Positions 8,568 through 17,017 are shown, numbered from the stretch's first letter. The stretch: 64,000 nt of DNA from Candidatus Sulfotelmatobacter sp. (GCA_030039165.1 JASHQM010000091.1:1-64000), one strand, 5' to 3'. A program made the numbers and translations. The notes: a model not told the origin generated them from the letters alone.

Positions 8568-10007
8568 GTGAAAGCTCGCTGGTCTCACGACGCGCCGCGT
8601 TACGCGATCTGCCTGGTGGTCGTCGCACTGGTGGCGGAGATTTGTCGACGCCTGGCGCACGTCAACCCGACCACGGTAATACTTACCTACATTCTGATGG
8701 TGTTATGGGTAGCAGCGTACTGGGGATTTCGTTTCTCGGTGTTTCTTGCGGTGATCGCAGCGTTGGCATTCGACTTTTACTTCCTTCCTCCCATCGGAAG
8801 CTTCGCCATCGCCGACCCGCAAAACTGGATTGCGCTGCTCGCCTTCCTCGTAACCGCGGGCATCGCCGGCCAACTCGCCGACCGGGCCCGCCGGCAAACC
8901 GCCGATGCCGTTCAGCGCCGTCGCGATGTCGAACGGCTTTACGCTTTCAGCCAGCGCCTTCTCGCCACGGATAATGTCGCCGAGTTGCTCAACGCCATTC
9001 CCGCCTATGTGCGCGACGGATTCGGCGCCAAGTCCGCAGCCATTTACTTGCTGAGTTCGCGGCAGGCTTACCGCACCGAACCAAATGCAAGCTGGTTTCC
9101 CTTGCAGGAACTTCAAATGGTCAGTTCGCGTGGAGAACCGGTGATTGATTCGCAGCGTGGTGTTTCCCTCACTCCTCTGCACTTGGGGACGCGGACGACA
9201 GGAGCGGTCGCCGTCGCGGGAGCGCCGCTCTCCCGCGCTACTTTGGAAGCCCTCGGCAGCATGATCGGCATTGCCATCGAGCGCGCCGGAGCTATGGAGA
9301 AACTCTCGCAGGCCGAGGCCGCGCGGCAGAGCGAAACTCTGCGCTCGGTTCTGCTCGATTCTGTGACTCACGAGCTGCGCACGCCGCTCACCGGCATAAA
9401 AGCCGCAGTCACCGGCCTGCTTTCGGATTACAATCTCGACGAAGCTCAACGCAAAGAACTGCTGACGGTCATCAACGAAGAAACCGACCGGCTGGACCGC
9501 TTAGTTGGAGAAGCTACCGAGATGGCTCAGCTCGATGCCCACAAAGTCGAGCTGCACATGGCGCCCACCGAAATCGCAACCGTAATTGAATCCGCCGTGG
9601 AAGAATCGAGAACAATTCTAGGGCAGCATCCGGTCGACGTGCAGGTTGCGCCGTCTCTGCCCAGGGTGCGCGTCGACGCCGATCGCATTGCCGAGGTACT
9701 CAAACAGCTGCTCGAAAATGCCGCCAAGTACTCGTCGGCTGCATCACCGATTACTATCACGGCGGAGCGCAAGGGTGATCGCGTCGTAATCAGCGTCAGC
9801 GATCAGGGCCCGGGAATAGACGATTTCGAGCAGTCGTTGATCTTCGACAAGTTCTACCGTGGCCGCGACCAGCGCTACAGCGTGCAAGGCACGGGCATGG
9901 GACTCGCCATCGCCAAAGCCATTGTTGAAGCCCACAACGGCGCGATCGGTGTCACCAGCCAGCTCGGCCACGGTTCGGTCTTTTCATTTGAACTGCCCGC
10001 AGCGTAA
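8568..10007 (+). CDS. kdpD: KdpD C-terminal histidine kinase half (DUF4118-GAF-HisKA-HATPase)
   Basis: A 479-residue membrane histidine kinase equivalent to the C-terminal half of KdpD. DUF4118-type transmembrane helices occupy about residues 10-100 and a GAF-like domain about 115-245. The H-box SVTHELRTPL follows (phospho-His about 268), then the N-box QLLENAAKYS, DQGPGI and GTGMGLAIAK. It would phosphorylate KdpE. The GTG at 8568 is preferred because TACAAT lies just upstream; GTG 8544 or 8562 are alternatives. It is divergent from the sensory half, so kinase and sensor are expressed from separate promoters. It is nearly convergent with the peroxiredoxin gene (17-nt gap). Confidence 0.92.
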   Translation: MKARWSHDAPRYAICLVVVALVAEICRRLAHVNPTTVILTYILMVLWVAAYWGFRFSVFLAVIAALAFDFYFLPPIGSFAIADPQNWIALLAFLVTAGIAGQLADRARRQTADAVQRRRDVERLYAFSQRLLATDNVAELLNAIPAYVRDGFGAKSAAIYLLSSRQAYRTEPNASWFPLQELQMVSSRGEPVIDSQRGVSLTPLHLGTRTTGAVAVAGAPLSRATLEALGSMIGIAIERAGAMEKLSQAEAARQSETLRSVLLDSVTHELRTPLTGIKAAVTGLLSDYNLDEAQRKELLTVINEETDRLDRLVGEATEMAQLDAHKVELHMAPTEIATVIESAVEESRTILGQHPVDVQVAPSLPRVRVDADRIAEVLKQLLENAAKYSSAASPITITAERKGDRVVISVSDQGPGIDDFEQSLIFDKFYRGRDQRYSVQGTGMGLAIAKAIVEAHNGAIGVTSQLGHGSVFSFELPAA

Positions 10008-10024
10008 CTGGGTTACTACTCGCC

Positions 10025-10591
10025 TCAGTTCTTCAGCTTCGGCCGCTCGCAGGCGTCCACGATCTTCGTGGGATCGATGGCATCCTTATCCACCTGCTCT
10101 TCCAGAATCTTTCCATCTTTCCCGATCAGAAAATTCACGCGCCGCGCCGCCTTGTACTTATCCACATAAATTCCATACTTGCGCGTGATGTCCCCGCCCC
10201 AATCGCTGAGCAGCGGAAAAGTAACCTGAATCTGATCGGCGAATGCTTTATTGGCAAAGGGGCTATCCATGCTCACACCCAGGACCTGGGTGTCGGTCGC
10301 ATCCAGCCGCTTCAAGTCCTGCTGGAGTGCCTGCATCTGCTTGGTTCAACCCCCGGTGAAAGCAAAGATGTAAAACGCGAGTACTACATTCTTCTTTCCC
10401 CGATACTGGCCCAAGGAAACCGGCTTCAGGTCGTTACCGTCGAAATAATTCAGCGTGAAATCTGGCGCCACCTGGCCTACCTTGGGCATGGCCTTTTCTG
10501 CACTCTGCGCAGAAGCCGGCGCCGTCGCAACAAACGTTATAACCCCGACCAGCAGCAACATTATCAGCAGATTGGATACCTTCTTCCGCAT
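10025..10591 (-). CDS. Probable selenocysteine-containing peroxiredoxin (AhpC/TSA family), UGA at codon 82
   Basis: Secreted thioredoxin-fold peroxidase of 188 residues if the in-frame TGA at 10346-10348 is read as selenocysteine. The start ATG 10591 has GGGAGGATCGAG in front of it. Residues 1-28 are a signal peptide ending ASAQ. The peroxiredoxin core begins at about 35 (VGQVAPDFTL), the TGA falls in FAFTGG-x-TKQMQAL where relatives have the peroxidatic Cys, and the frame continues with typical AhpC/TSA sequence (GVSMDSPFANKAFA, RRVNFLIGKDG). A Cys at residue 181 could be the resolving partner. Conserved sequence on both sides, the same frame and the exact position of the TGA argue against a pseudogene. 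It would reduce peroxides outside the inner membrane. Confidence 0.85.
10313..10343 (-). ncRNA. Candidate bacterial SECIS hairpin after the UGA codon
   Basis: In the mRNA, nucleotides +3 to +33 after the UGA can fold: CAAG pairs with CUUG, an internal loop follows, then UGC pairs with GCA and GG with CC around a 4-nt loop. The apical part starts 14-17 nt after the UGA, in the range expected for a bSECIS recognised by SelB. The fold is weak and derived by hand. Confidence 0.4.
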
Positions 10592-10609
10592 CTCGATCCT
10601 CCCGCGGAA

Positions 10610-10641
10610 ATCATACCTTATGGCAGCATTTCGATTGTCAA
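10610..10641 (-). promoter_or_regulatory. Candidate promoter of the peroxiredoxin gene
   Basis: On the minus strand TTGACA (10636-10641) is followed after 20 nt by TATGAT (10610-10615), about 20 nt before the ATG at 10591. The elements are good but the spacing is longer than the optimal 17 nt. Confidence 0.4.
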
Positions 10642-10677
10642 GTTTTCTGCACAACAAGCTGGCGAAATGCGGGCATT

Positions 10678-10706
10678 TTGACAATCTTCGGTACCCTGCC
10701 CACAAT
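10678..10706 (+). promoter_or_regulatory. Candidate sigma-70 promoter of the acyl-CoA synthetase gene
   Basis: TTGACA (10678-10683), a 17-nt spacer and CACAAT (10701-10706), 67 nt upstream of the ATG at 10774. It is divergent from the peroxiredoxin promoter, and both -35 regions read TTGACAATC. Confidence 0.5.
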
Positions 10707-10773
10707 CATTTCGCGTTGCCGAGAGTAACTACAAACCAGTAAATTCAATCCAATACTCGCTCGCAACAAACCC

Positions 10774-12558
10774 ATGAGCCTTATCACCCTGAACGACATC
10801 TTCTTCGCGGCCACCGAGCGCAATCTGGATCGCGTAATGCTCTACCGCGAAGCAGGAATCTGGCGTCCAATTTCGTCCGTGGGTTTTCGCCGCAGCGTCG
10901 CCGGCATGGCCGACGCACTCCGCCAATGGGGCATTCACAAAGGCGACCGCATCGCCATTCTCAGCGAGAACCGTCCTGAGTGGACGATTGCCGATTTTGC
11001 GATATTGCTGCTCGGAGCCGTTACGGTTCCTATTTACTCCACCCTGACCCCTGAACAAACCTCATCTATGCTGCGCGATTCCGGCGCGAGCATCGTCTTT
11101 GTTTCCACCGAACATCAACTGCGTAAGGTGCAAGCCATTCTGCCGGAAACAGAGATCAGGAAAATCGTGATCATGGACCAGGTTCTGATCGCTTCCGAGC
11201 TTACCGCCCGCTGTTCTCTGATGGATAGATTAATGGCGGAAGGCCCCGCCGCTCTCGACTCTCAAATAGAGTCCATCGCCCGTTCTGTTCAGCCCGGCGA
11301 TTTGGCCACAATCATCTATACCTCCGGCACAACCGGAACCTCCAAAGGTGCAATGCTTACCCATGGCAACATGGCCTCCAACATCAATTTTTCGCTGCAG
11401 GGGTTCGACATGCATCCGGGGATGAGCAGCGTGTCGTTCCTGCCTTTGTCCCACGTCACCGCCCGACACGTGGATTTCACCATGCTTTACCACGGTGTGC
11501 TTCTTGCCTATTGTCCATTCATCGAGAATCTCCCCGCGACGCTGTTGGAAGTGCGCCCCAGCATTTGTGTCGCGGTTCCCCGAGTCTACGAAAAAATCTA
11601 CGCCAAAGCTGAATCTCAAGCGCGCGGCTTCAAACGAAGAATCTATAATTGGGCGCTGTCTGTGGGTTGTGTCCAGAAGCCGGCCATTCTTGCCGGAAGA
11701 GCTCCCGGTTCTCTCGCCTGGAAACTTGCCGACAAACTCGTTTTCTCGAAGATTCGCGATGGCCTCGGTGGCCGCGTCGAGGTTTTTATCTCCGGTGGTG
11801 CGCCCTTGGGCCGCGAACTCGCGGAATGGTTCGCCACCGTTGGCATCCGCGTTCACGAAGGTTACGGTCTCACCGAAACCGCTCCCGTGATCGCGGTCAA
11901 TACACCGGTCAACCATCGCATCGGAACGGTCGGCAAGATCCTCCCAAACATCGAAGTTCGCATCGCCGAAGACGGAGAAATTCTGGTGCGCGGCCCTTCC
12001 GTATTCAAAGGCTATTGGAACCGTCCCGATGAGACCGCCGCGGTCTTCGAAGACGGCTGGTTCAAGACCGGCGACGTCGGCAACATTGATACAGACGGAT
12101 ACCTCTCCGTCACCGATCGCAAGAAAGAACTAATCAAAACCTCCGGGGGAAAATTCATCGCGCCCCAACCGATCGAAAACTCTTTGAAACTCAACCCTCT
12201 GGTTGGGACACCCATGGTGCTGGGAGATCGGCGCAAGTTTGCCTGCGCACTGATTTCTCCAAACTTCTCCGTACTGGAAGAGTGGGCGAGAGACAACGAA
12301 GTAGCGTTCTCTTCGCGCGCGGATCTGGTTACACAACCAAAAGTGCAGACGCTATACGAGGCAATTGTTGAGAATGCAAATTCCAGGCTTGCACGATTCG
12401 AGACCATGAAGCGGGTGATTCTCGTGCCCGACGAATTTTCGCCTCAAAACGGAATGCTGACGCCCACGATGAAACTGCGACGCCGTGCCGTTGAAGAAAA
12501 ATATCGCAAGCAGATCCAAGCGATCTACGCCGACGCGGAAGAGGCCATCAATCGTTAG
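10774..12558 (+). CDS. Long-chain acyl-CoA synthetase (AMP-binding family)
   Basis: Activates fatty acids to acyl-CoA via an acyl-AMP intermediate, in the cytoplasm or peripherally at the membrane. The 594 residues match the FadD15-like long-chain subfamily. The P-loop motif YTSGTTGTSKGAML is at about 185-198, the A5 motif YGLTETAPV at about 365, GWFKTGDVG at about 428, and DRKKELIKTSGGK near 450 supplies the A8 hinge. No signal peptide or membrane helix is present. The 3' end overlaps the convergent GNAT gene by 4 nt. Chain-length preference cannot be read from sequence. Confidence 0.92.
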   Translation: MSLITLNDIFFAATERNLDRVMLYREAGIWRPISSVGFRRSVAGMADALRQWGIHKGDRIAILSENRPEWTIADFAILLLGAVTVPIYSTLTPEQTSSMLRDSGASIVFVSTEHQLRKVQAILPETEIRKIVIMDQVLIASELTARCSLMDRLMAEGPAALDSQIESIARSVQPGDLATIIYTSGTTGTSKGAMLTHGNMASNINFSLQGFDMHPGMSSVSFLPLSHVTARHVDFTMLYHGVLLAYCPFIENLPATLLEVRPSICVAVPRVYEKIYAKAESQARGFKRRIYNWALSVGCVQKPAILAGRAPGSLAWKLADKLVFSKIRDGLGGRVEVFISGGAPLGRELAEWFATVGIRVHEGYGLTETAPVIAVNTPVNHRIGTVGKILPNIEVRIAEDGEILVRGPSVFKGYWNRPDETAAVFEDGWFKTGDVGNIDTDGYLSVTDRKKELIKTSGGKFIAPQPIENSLKLNPLVGTPMVLGDRRKFACALISPNFSVLEEWARDNEVAFSSRADLVTQPKVQTLYEAIVENANSRLARFETMKRVILVPDEFSPQNGMLTPTMKLRRRAVEEKYRKQIQAIYADAEEAINR

Positions 12559-13073
12559 CTTAACTTGGATTGCCGTCCCACAACCTTTAACTCCATTTCG
12601 CGCTCCATCACCGCCGGATCGTTCGGGTATGATTCCGTGCGCCCGGTGAACGAGAACCCCAGTCGCTCATAAAAACGGATGGCCGAATCATTGAGGCTGG
12701 TAACCATCAACAACAAAGATGTGACATTCCGATTCCGCGCCCAACGTATCACCGTCTCGATTAACCTACGGCCCACCCCCCTACGGCGGTGAGTTGGTGA
12801 GGTCCACATTGAGACCACATGCGCCAGAGCCTTATCATTCTCATCGAGAAAGATTCCCACGATGCCGCACGCCACGCTCTCATCGAAGGCGAGAAAGCCC
12901 GCGCCTTTTTCACCATTCCAGCGTTCGGTACGCCGTAGCCAGTCTGCATCGGTAAGTTGAGACTCAGCCGCGTAAGTCGCGCCGAACGCGCCAGGTGCAT
13001 CTTGCAGCGCTCGGAGACGAATCGCCTTGAAATGGAGGACGTCCACTACGGTGATTTGTTGAATGGCAATCAT
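12555..13073 (-). CDS. GNAT family N-acetyltransferase
   Basis: A 172-residue acetyltransferase starting [11 protein letters not shown] at ATG 13073. The acetyl-CoA loop is [17 protein letters not shown] (motif A, R/Q-x-x-G-x-G/A) and motif B is the [11 protein letters not shown] block. A longer frame to 13157 would run into the thiG promoter region and is not preferred. The substrate is unknown; Rim-like or small-molecule acetylation are both possible. It converges with the acyl-CoA synthetase gene, and its start lies about 70 bp from the thiG start on the other strand. Confidence 0.85.
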   Translation of the reverse strand: MIAIQQITVVDVLHFKAIRLRALQDAPGAFGATYAAESQLTDADWLRRTERWNGEKGAGFLAFDESVACGIVGIFLDENDKALAHVVSMWTSPTHRRRGVGRRLIETVIRWARNRNVTSLLLMVTSLNDSAIRFYERLGFSFTGRTESYPNDPAVMEREMELKVVGRQSKLS

Positions 13074-13132
13074 TGACGCCCAGCCAGGCGCGCTCTCCAC
13101 ATAAAAATGTAATCGCGGGAGCCACGTTTGTT

Positions 13133-13138
13133 TACAAT
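13133..13138 (+). promoter_or_regulatory. Candidate -10 element just before thiG
   Basis: TACAAT lies 6 nt before ATG 13145, with no Shine-Dalgarno between them. This is the same arrangement as before the KdpD kinase gene and suggests a leaderless transcript. No TPP riboswitch signature was found upstream. Confidence 0.4.
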
Positions 13139-13144
13139 GATCGC

Positions 13145-13918
13145 ATGAATGATGCACTTATTGTTTCAGGCCGCTCTTTCCGCTCGCGACTCATCGTCGG
13201 CACGGGAAAATACAAATCGTTTCAGGAAACTGCGCGTGCGCTCGAGGCCAGCGGAGCCGAAATAGTGACCGTAGCCGTCCGTCGCATCAACCTCGATCGC
13301 AGCAAGGAATCGCTACTCGACTACGTCGATTCCAAGAAGTATTTTCTGCTGCCCAACACCGCGGGTTGCTATACCGCCGACGAAGCCATCCGCGCCGCCC
13401 GCCTGGGTCGCGAAGTCGGATTATCCGACTGGGTCAAGCTTGAAGTAATCGGCGATCAGGCGACACTTTATCCCGATGTACAAGCCACACTCGAGGCCAC
13501 GCGCACGCTTGTGCGTGAAGGTTTCACTGTTCTGCCCTACACGTCCGACGATATTGTCTTCGCCAAGCGACTGATCGATGCCGGCGCAGCAGCCGTGATG
13601 CCTCTGGGTGCTCCCATTGGCAGCGGCATGGGCATTCAAAATCAGGCCCACATCCGCATTTTGCGCGAGATGATCTCCGGTGTGCCGCTGATTGTGGATG
13701 CCGGCGTAGGCACGGCTTCCGATGCAACCATTGCCATGGAACTCGGCGCCGACGCCGTACTCATGAACACCGGCATTGCAAACGCGCAGGATCCTGTGCA
13801 GATGGCCCAAGCCATGCACCACGCCGTAATCGCCGGGCGACAGGCTTACCTCGCGGGGAGGATGCCGAAGAAGTTGTACGCGACCGCAAGTTCGCCGCTG
13901 GAGGGCGTGGTCAGATAA
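13145..13918 (+). CDS. thiG: Thiazole synthase ThiG
   Basis: Forms the thiazole phosphate moiety of thiamine from deoxyxylulose-5-phosphate, dehydroglycine and ThiS-thiocarboxylate. The 257 residues are the usual length for this TIM-barrel enzyme. The Schiff-base Lys region [15 protein letters not shown] is at about 98-112. The phosphate-binding segments [12 protein letters not shown] and [11 protein letters not shown] are both intact, and the end is SPLEGVVR as in the family. ATG 13145 is chosen because it fits the family start; the frame continues upstream without similarity. No other thi gene is adjacent, so it is a stand-alone thiamine gene here. Confidence 0.95.
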   Translation: MNDALIVSGRSFRSRLIVGTGKYKSFQETARALEASGAEIVTVAVRRINLDRSKESLLDYVDSKKYFLLPNTAGCYTADEAIRAARLGREVGLSDWVKLEVIGDQATLYPDVQATLEATRTLVREGFTVLPYTSDDIVFAKRLIDAGAAAVMPLGAPIGSGMGIQNQAHIRILREMISGVPLIVDAGVGTASDATIAMELGADAVLMNTGIANAQDPVQMAQAMHHAVIAGRQAYLAGRMPKKLYATASSPLEGVVR

Positions 13919-14000
13919 CCATAAATCCACACTAAACTGACATGGCAGGCTTTCTCGAATCACTTACAGCCGATCTCAAATTCACGAGTAGGCTGATTGG

Positions 14001-14324
14001 TTGATTTTTGTCGAGCGCCTCAACGAAGCACCCCGAGTGGGAATCATTAATGAGGTGCTGGTTAATAAATCCATCGATCGGAGCGATGGTTCGTGGATCC
14101 CCAACTCGGGTGAGATATATGGATATACGAGCCCGAATCCTCCGGTACTCCCACATTGGGTGAGGGTGGATCTATTCAAGCATCTGGAGGTCCGCCCAGT
14201 TCCTCCGCTTAGCACCTTGGAGATCGGGGCAATCACAGTGATGGAGGCTCACATCCTGAAACTGCAACTTGAGGACTTCATGCGACGGGGACTGGTTGAG
14301 GAGTTGCCAGCTCAGAAAACATGA
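14001..14324 (+). CDS. Low-confidence hypothetical ORF in a degenerate patch
   Basis: A 107-codon frame that can start only at TTG 14001 or at later codons. It reads as a soluble protein with a helical, charged C-terminus (about residues 70-107). An in-frame TAG lies 12 nt upstream of the TTG. A short frame at 13942 (MAGFLESLTADLKF, 20 residues, stopping at a TGA 2 bp away in another frame) may be its displaced N-terminus. I recognise no family. It may be a gene damaged by a frameshift. Confidence 0.3.
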   Translation: MIFVERLNEAPRVGIINEVLVNKSIDRSDGSWIPNSGEIYGYTSPNPPVLPHWVRVDLFKHLEVRPVPPLSTLEIGAITVMEAHILKLQLEDFMRRGLVEELPAQKT

Positions 14325-14485
14325 AACTGAGCGGCGATTCCGCGACCTAGAATCGAACATCGTCTAATCGCTTGACCGAGTGCTACGGCCTCAAGGACCT
14401 CGATGACCTGCGTTGGAAAGTCATCCCACCCAGTGAGTCAGTGGCCAAATCCAATAGCCAAGAAGATCACACTTACCCTCGTTGA
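14321..14485 (+). pseudogene. Possible remnant ORF interrupted by an amber codon
   Basis: ATG 14321 overlaps the preceding stop as ATGA. The frame reads 9 codons, then TAG at 14348, then 44 further codons with protein-like composition (ECYGLKDLDDLRWKVIPP) to TGA 14483-14485. The overlap suggests a former two-gene unit with the ORF ending at 14324; the amber codon suggests decay. No similarity is recognised. Confidence 0.25.
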
Positions 14486-14487
14486 TC

Positions 14488-14514
14488 GAAACAAAAGGGC
14501 GGCCGCAGCCGCCC
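14488..14514 (-). terminator. Rho-independent terminator of the secreted-protein gene
   Basis: On the minus strand a perfect 7-bp stem GGGCGGC / GCCGCCC (14497-14503 with 14508-14514) with loop TGCG is followed by TTTTGTTTC. It lies 23 nt downstream of the stop at 14538. Confidence 0.85.
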
Positions 14515-14537
14515 TCACCTTTTTCGCAACAAACCGT

Positions 14538-14867
14538 TCACAACATCTTTACGTCTTGCACGTGAATACTATTCCCGTCGACATGCCCCGTGACAGCGAC
14601 ATGATGACCCTCATGTCCCTTCAGCGCATCCGGATTCTCCACGGTCAGAACCTTTTGATCGTTATCGGTAACCACCACCATCTTTTCGCCGCTTGCCAGG
14701 CATTTCTTCGTGCAGGCCGCAGCGTTAGCGTTGGCGCCTTTCGCGCCGCATTTGGCGTCGGTCACCCATCCATTCACGGTTGTGCTCGCCCCCATGTCAT
14801 CCAGCGCCCAAGCTGTCAGAGCAAACACGAAGCAGCACAGCAGGCAAAACACCAGCAGTTTTCTCAT
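14538..14867 (-). CDS. Small secreted protein, OB-like/DUF5818-type
   Basis: 109 residues with a signal peptide (1-20, MRKLLVFCLLCCFVF...TAWA) and a mature domain containing four Cys (in a pattern around NGWVTDAKCG and ACTKKCLASG). A beta-rich C-terminal part follows (VAVTGHVDGNSIHVQDVKML). ATG 14867 has AGGAGAA 8 nt upstream. The fold resembles small periplasmic OB-like proteins annotated in Acidobacteriota, but the family name is from memory and uncertain. It stands alone, with its own terminator. The function is unknown, possibly metal or ligand binding. Confidence 0.65.
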   Translation of the reverse strand: MRKLLVFCLLCCFVFALTAWALDDMGASTTVNGWVTDAKCGAKGANANAAACTKKCLASGEKMVVVTDNDQKVLTVENPDALKGHEGHHVAVTGHVDGNSIHVQDVKML

Positions 14868-15054
14868 GGCCAGTTCTCCTTTAATGGTTCCCAGTGCGGA
14901 TCGAGGCCGCAACCTATAGTAGGATTCCAACCGCCGACACGTCAGCCCGCAAAGCTTCGGCGACAGCGTTTTACGCACTGCACTATACCACAGGCGGTCC
15001 CTTTCGGTTGTCATGCGACTGGAAAATCCGAGTTCGGATTAGGCGAAGTTAACT

Positions 15055-15531
15055 TTACCTCTTCGCGGAATGGCCCAATGGCGCGGTCGGCTCCGCTGGC
15101 GGTGGTGTTACGTACACGTACTCGCCAGGTCGTGCGTATCGCAACTGCTCGCGTGCTTCTTTCTCAATGGCTTTTTCGTCGGTCTTGAGGGCCTCGATTT
15201 TGTGTTCAAAAGTATCGTTTTCCTGGCGCACCTGGACGATTTTCTTCTCCAACCATTGATATTCTGCGCGTTTTTGTTTGTAGATGACCATGCCGTTTGC
15301 GCCGAACATCACATGGACGAACAGCAGGACTGCAGCTGTCGCTATTGTCACTGTGGCAATGCGCCGGCGTAAGTCATACAAGTGTGTCGCCATCGGACGC
15401 AGGGCTTCCGCCCACGAGCACGCCAGCGCCTCCGCCTGCGGGGCTCGTTCACGGATTATTCGCAACCCGTCGTCGGCCGTGACCAGTCGGGGCAGCTTCT
15501 TTGCACGGAAATTATTTATTCGAAAATCCAT
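15055..15531 (-). CDS. ftsB: FtsB/DivIC-like septum formation initiator
   Basis: A 158-residue bitopic membrane protein. It has a cytoplasmic N-terminal arm of about 70 residues, one transmembrane helix (about 57-78), then a periplasmic coiled coil (YQWLEKKIVQVRQENDTFEH) and the conserved segment EKEAREQLRYARPGEYVYV, which is the hallmark of the family. Start ATG 15531 overlaps the end of the phosphohexomutase gene by 16 nt, so the two are translated together. Its likely role is recruitment of late divisome proteins with FtsL/FtsQ. The N-terminal arm is longer than in Escherichia coli FtsB. Confidence 0.82.
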   Translation of the reverse strand: MDFRINNFRAKKLPRLVTADDGLRIIRERAPQAEALACSWAEALRPMATHLYDLRRRIATVTIATAAVLLFVHVMFGANGMVIYKQKRAEYQWLEKKIVQVRQENDTFEHKIEALKTDEKAIEKEAREQLRYARPGEYVYVTPPPAEPTAPLGHSAKR

Positions 15532-16928
15532 TGTTTCGCGATCTCGCTCAACTTTTCCGAGTCGGCCGCGCTGCGCGCCTCGGAATAAACACGCACCACC
15601 GGTTCCGTACCTGAAAGCCGATAACAGACCCACGAGCCGTCGTCGAAGAGCAGTTTCAATCCATCCGTGCGGACGATCTGATTCACTCGGCGTCCGCCCA
15701 AGTCCCGCGGATCCGGCTTCAGTTTCTCAGTGAACTTCGCCTTCACCTCCGGCGTCAAGCGGAAGTTCTCGCGCCGCGGATAATAGGAACCAAACTGGTT
15801 ACACAATTCTCTGAGTTGGTCGACTAGAGGTTTTCCCCGCCGCGCCGCCATTTCGCAGCACAACAGGCCGGCGAGCACGCCATCCTTCTCGGGCACGTGA
15901 TGGCGAATCGATAAACCCGCGCTTTCCTCTCCGCCGATCGCGATCTTATCCTGCATGATCAGTTCGCCGATGTACTTAAATCCCACCGGCGTCTCATGCA
16001 GTTCTATGTCGCGCGAATTCGCAATGGCATTGATCAGATTCGTGGTCGCCACCGACTTGGCGACGCCATTCTTCCATCCGCGGCTTTCTACCAGATAGTC
16101 GAATAATAGGGCTATGACGTAATTTGGTTGCAGGAAGGTTCCATCTGCATCGACGATTCCGAAGCGGTCGGCATCGCCGTCGGTGGCAATGCCAATGTGT
16201 GCGCCGCTCGACTTCATCTGTGCGCGTAAGTCTTCGAGCAGGTAATCGTCCGGTTCGGGCGCGTGGCCGCCGAACAATACATCTCGATAATCATGAACGG
16301 TCGCGCCCCTTACGCCCACGTCACGTAATAGATCGTCCGAATATCCCCGAGCCGCTCCCCACATTGGGTCGAAGCAAACCCGCAGATTTGCTTTGCGGAT
16401 CACGTCCAGATCGACAATCTCCCGCAGCCGATTCAGATAACCGGGCTTCACGTCGAGAGATTCTTTCCCCGCCTCCGCCTTCGCACTTGCGCCTGGTGCC
16501 GCTCCGGAGCGATCGGCCGCCCCGATCTCGGCCTCGATCCGTCTGGTTACCTCCGGCAATGCCGGGCAGCCATCGGGCGTGGAGAATTTGATGCCGTTAT
16601 ATTCCGGCGGATTGTGCGAAGCGGTAAAGTTGATGACCCCGTCAGATTTCGTTTGCACAACCGCATACGCAAACGCGGGAGTAGGCGCGGGTTCTGTCAC
16701 CACCAGAGGCCTTATGCCATGCTCCAATAAAATTTCCGCTGCCATCGCGCAAAACGTCTCTCCCAAGAAACGCGGATCGCGGCCAATAATGACTTTTGCC
16801 CCTTGCGCCTTTAATCCAGCCACGTAGCGCGCGATACCGGTTACCGCGCGGCGCACGTTGACAAAAGTAAACTCTTCGGCCGTCACAGCGCGCCAGCCCG
16901 ACGTGCCAAACTTGATTTGGGTTAGCAT
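15516..16928 (-). CDS. Phosphoglucomutase/phosphomannomutase family protein
   Basis: Interconverts hexose 1- and 6-phosphates, feeding sugar-nucleotide synthesis. The 470 residues form the four-domain alpha-D-phosphohexomutase fold. The phospho-Ser is S104 in TASHNPPEYNG, the metal-binding loop is DGDADRFG (about 240), the sugar-binding loop is GGEESAGLS (about 320), and the phosphate-contact region is RLSGTEPVVRVY (about 440). The exact substrate (glucose, mannose or N-acetylglucosamine phosphate) cannot be settled. No Shine-Dalgarno is seen before ATG 16928. The gene overlaps ftsB downstream. Confidence 0.9.
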   Translation of the reverse strand: MLTQIKFGTSGWRAVTAEEFTFVNVRRAVTGIARYVAGLKAQGAKVIIGRDPRFLGETFCAMAAEILLEHGIRPLVVTEPAPTPAFAYAVVQTKSDGVINFTASHNPPEYNGIKFSTPDGCPALPEVTRRIEAEIGAADRSGAAPGASAKAEAGKESLDVKPGYLNRLREIVDLDVIRKANLRVCFDPMWGAARGYSDDLLRDVGVRGATVHDYRDVLFGGHAPEPDDYLLEDLRAQMKSSGAHIGIATDGDADRFGIVDADGTFLQPNYVIALLFDYLVESRGWKNGVAKSVATTNLINAIANSRDIELHETPVGFKYIGELIMQDKIAIGGEESAGLSIRHHVPEKDGVLAGLLCCEMAARRGKPLVDQLRELCNQFGSYYPRRENFRLTPEVKAKFTEKLKPDPRDLGGRRVNQIVRTDGLKLLFDDGSWVCYRLSGTEPVVRVYSEARSAADSEKLSEIAKQWIFE

Positions 16929-17017
16929 GAGGTATCTTTCTTAAGCGGGATTCCTTAAGTGCTCGCGGTCGCGCTCGGTTGTTGAAGGGCGAGGGCCGAG
17001 TGCCGAAGCGATTTTAT

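Noticed and set aside
10008..10024. Bidirectional terminator between the KdpD kinase and peroxiredoxin genes
   Set aside because: The 17-nt gap has no GC-rich stem or T-tract.
10025..10705. Reading the peroxiredoxin as two genes or a pseudogene with nonsense mutation
   Set aside because: Both parts are in one frame, conserved sequence continues directly through, and the TGA replaces precisely the catalytic Cys codon.
11230..11916. 228-codon minus-strand frame
   Set aside because: Antisense to the well-supported acyl-CoA synthetase gene.
13074..13144. TPP riboswitch upstream of thiG
   Set aside because: The space to the start is short and has no CTGAGA or other thi-box sequence; a -10-like motif lies 6 nt before the ATG.
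14330..14400. Possible tRNA, because of a TTCGATTC T-loop-like sequence on the minus strand
   Set aside because: No acceptor stem, anticodon arm or D-arm can be built around it.
14403..15188. 261-codon plus-strand frame
   Set aside because: It is antisense to the secreted protein with signal peptide, ribosome site and terminator, and part of ftsB; its composition is not protein-like.
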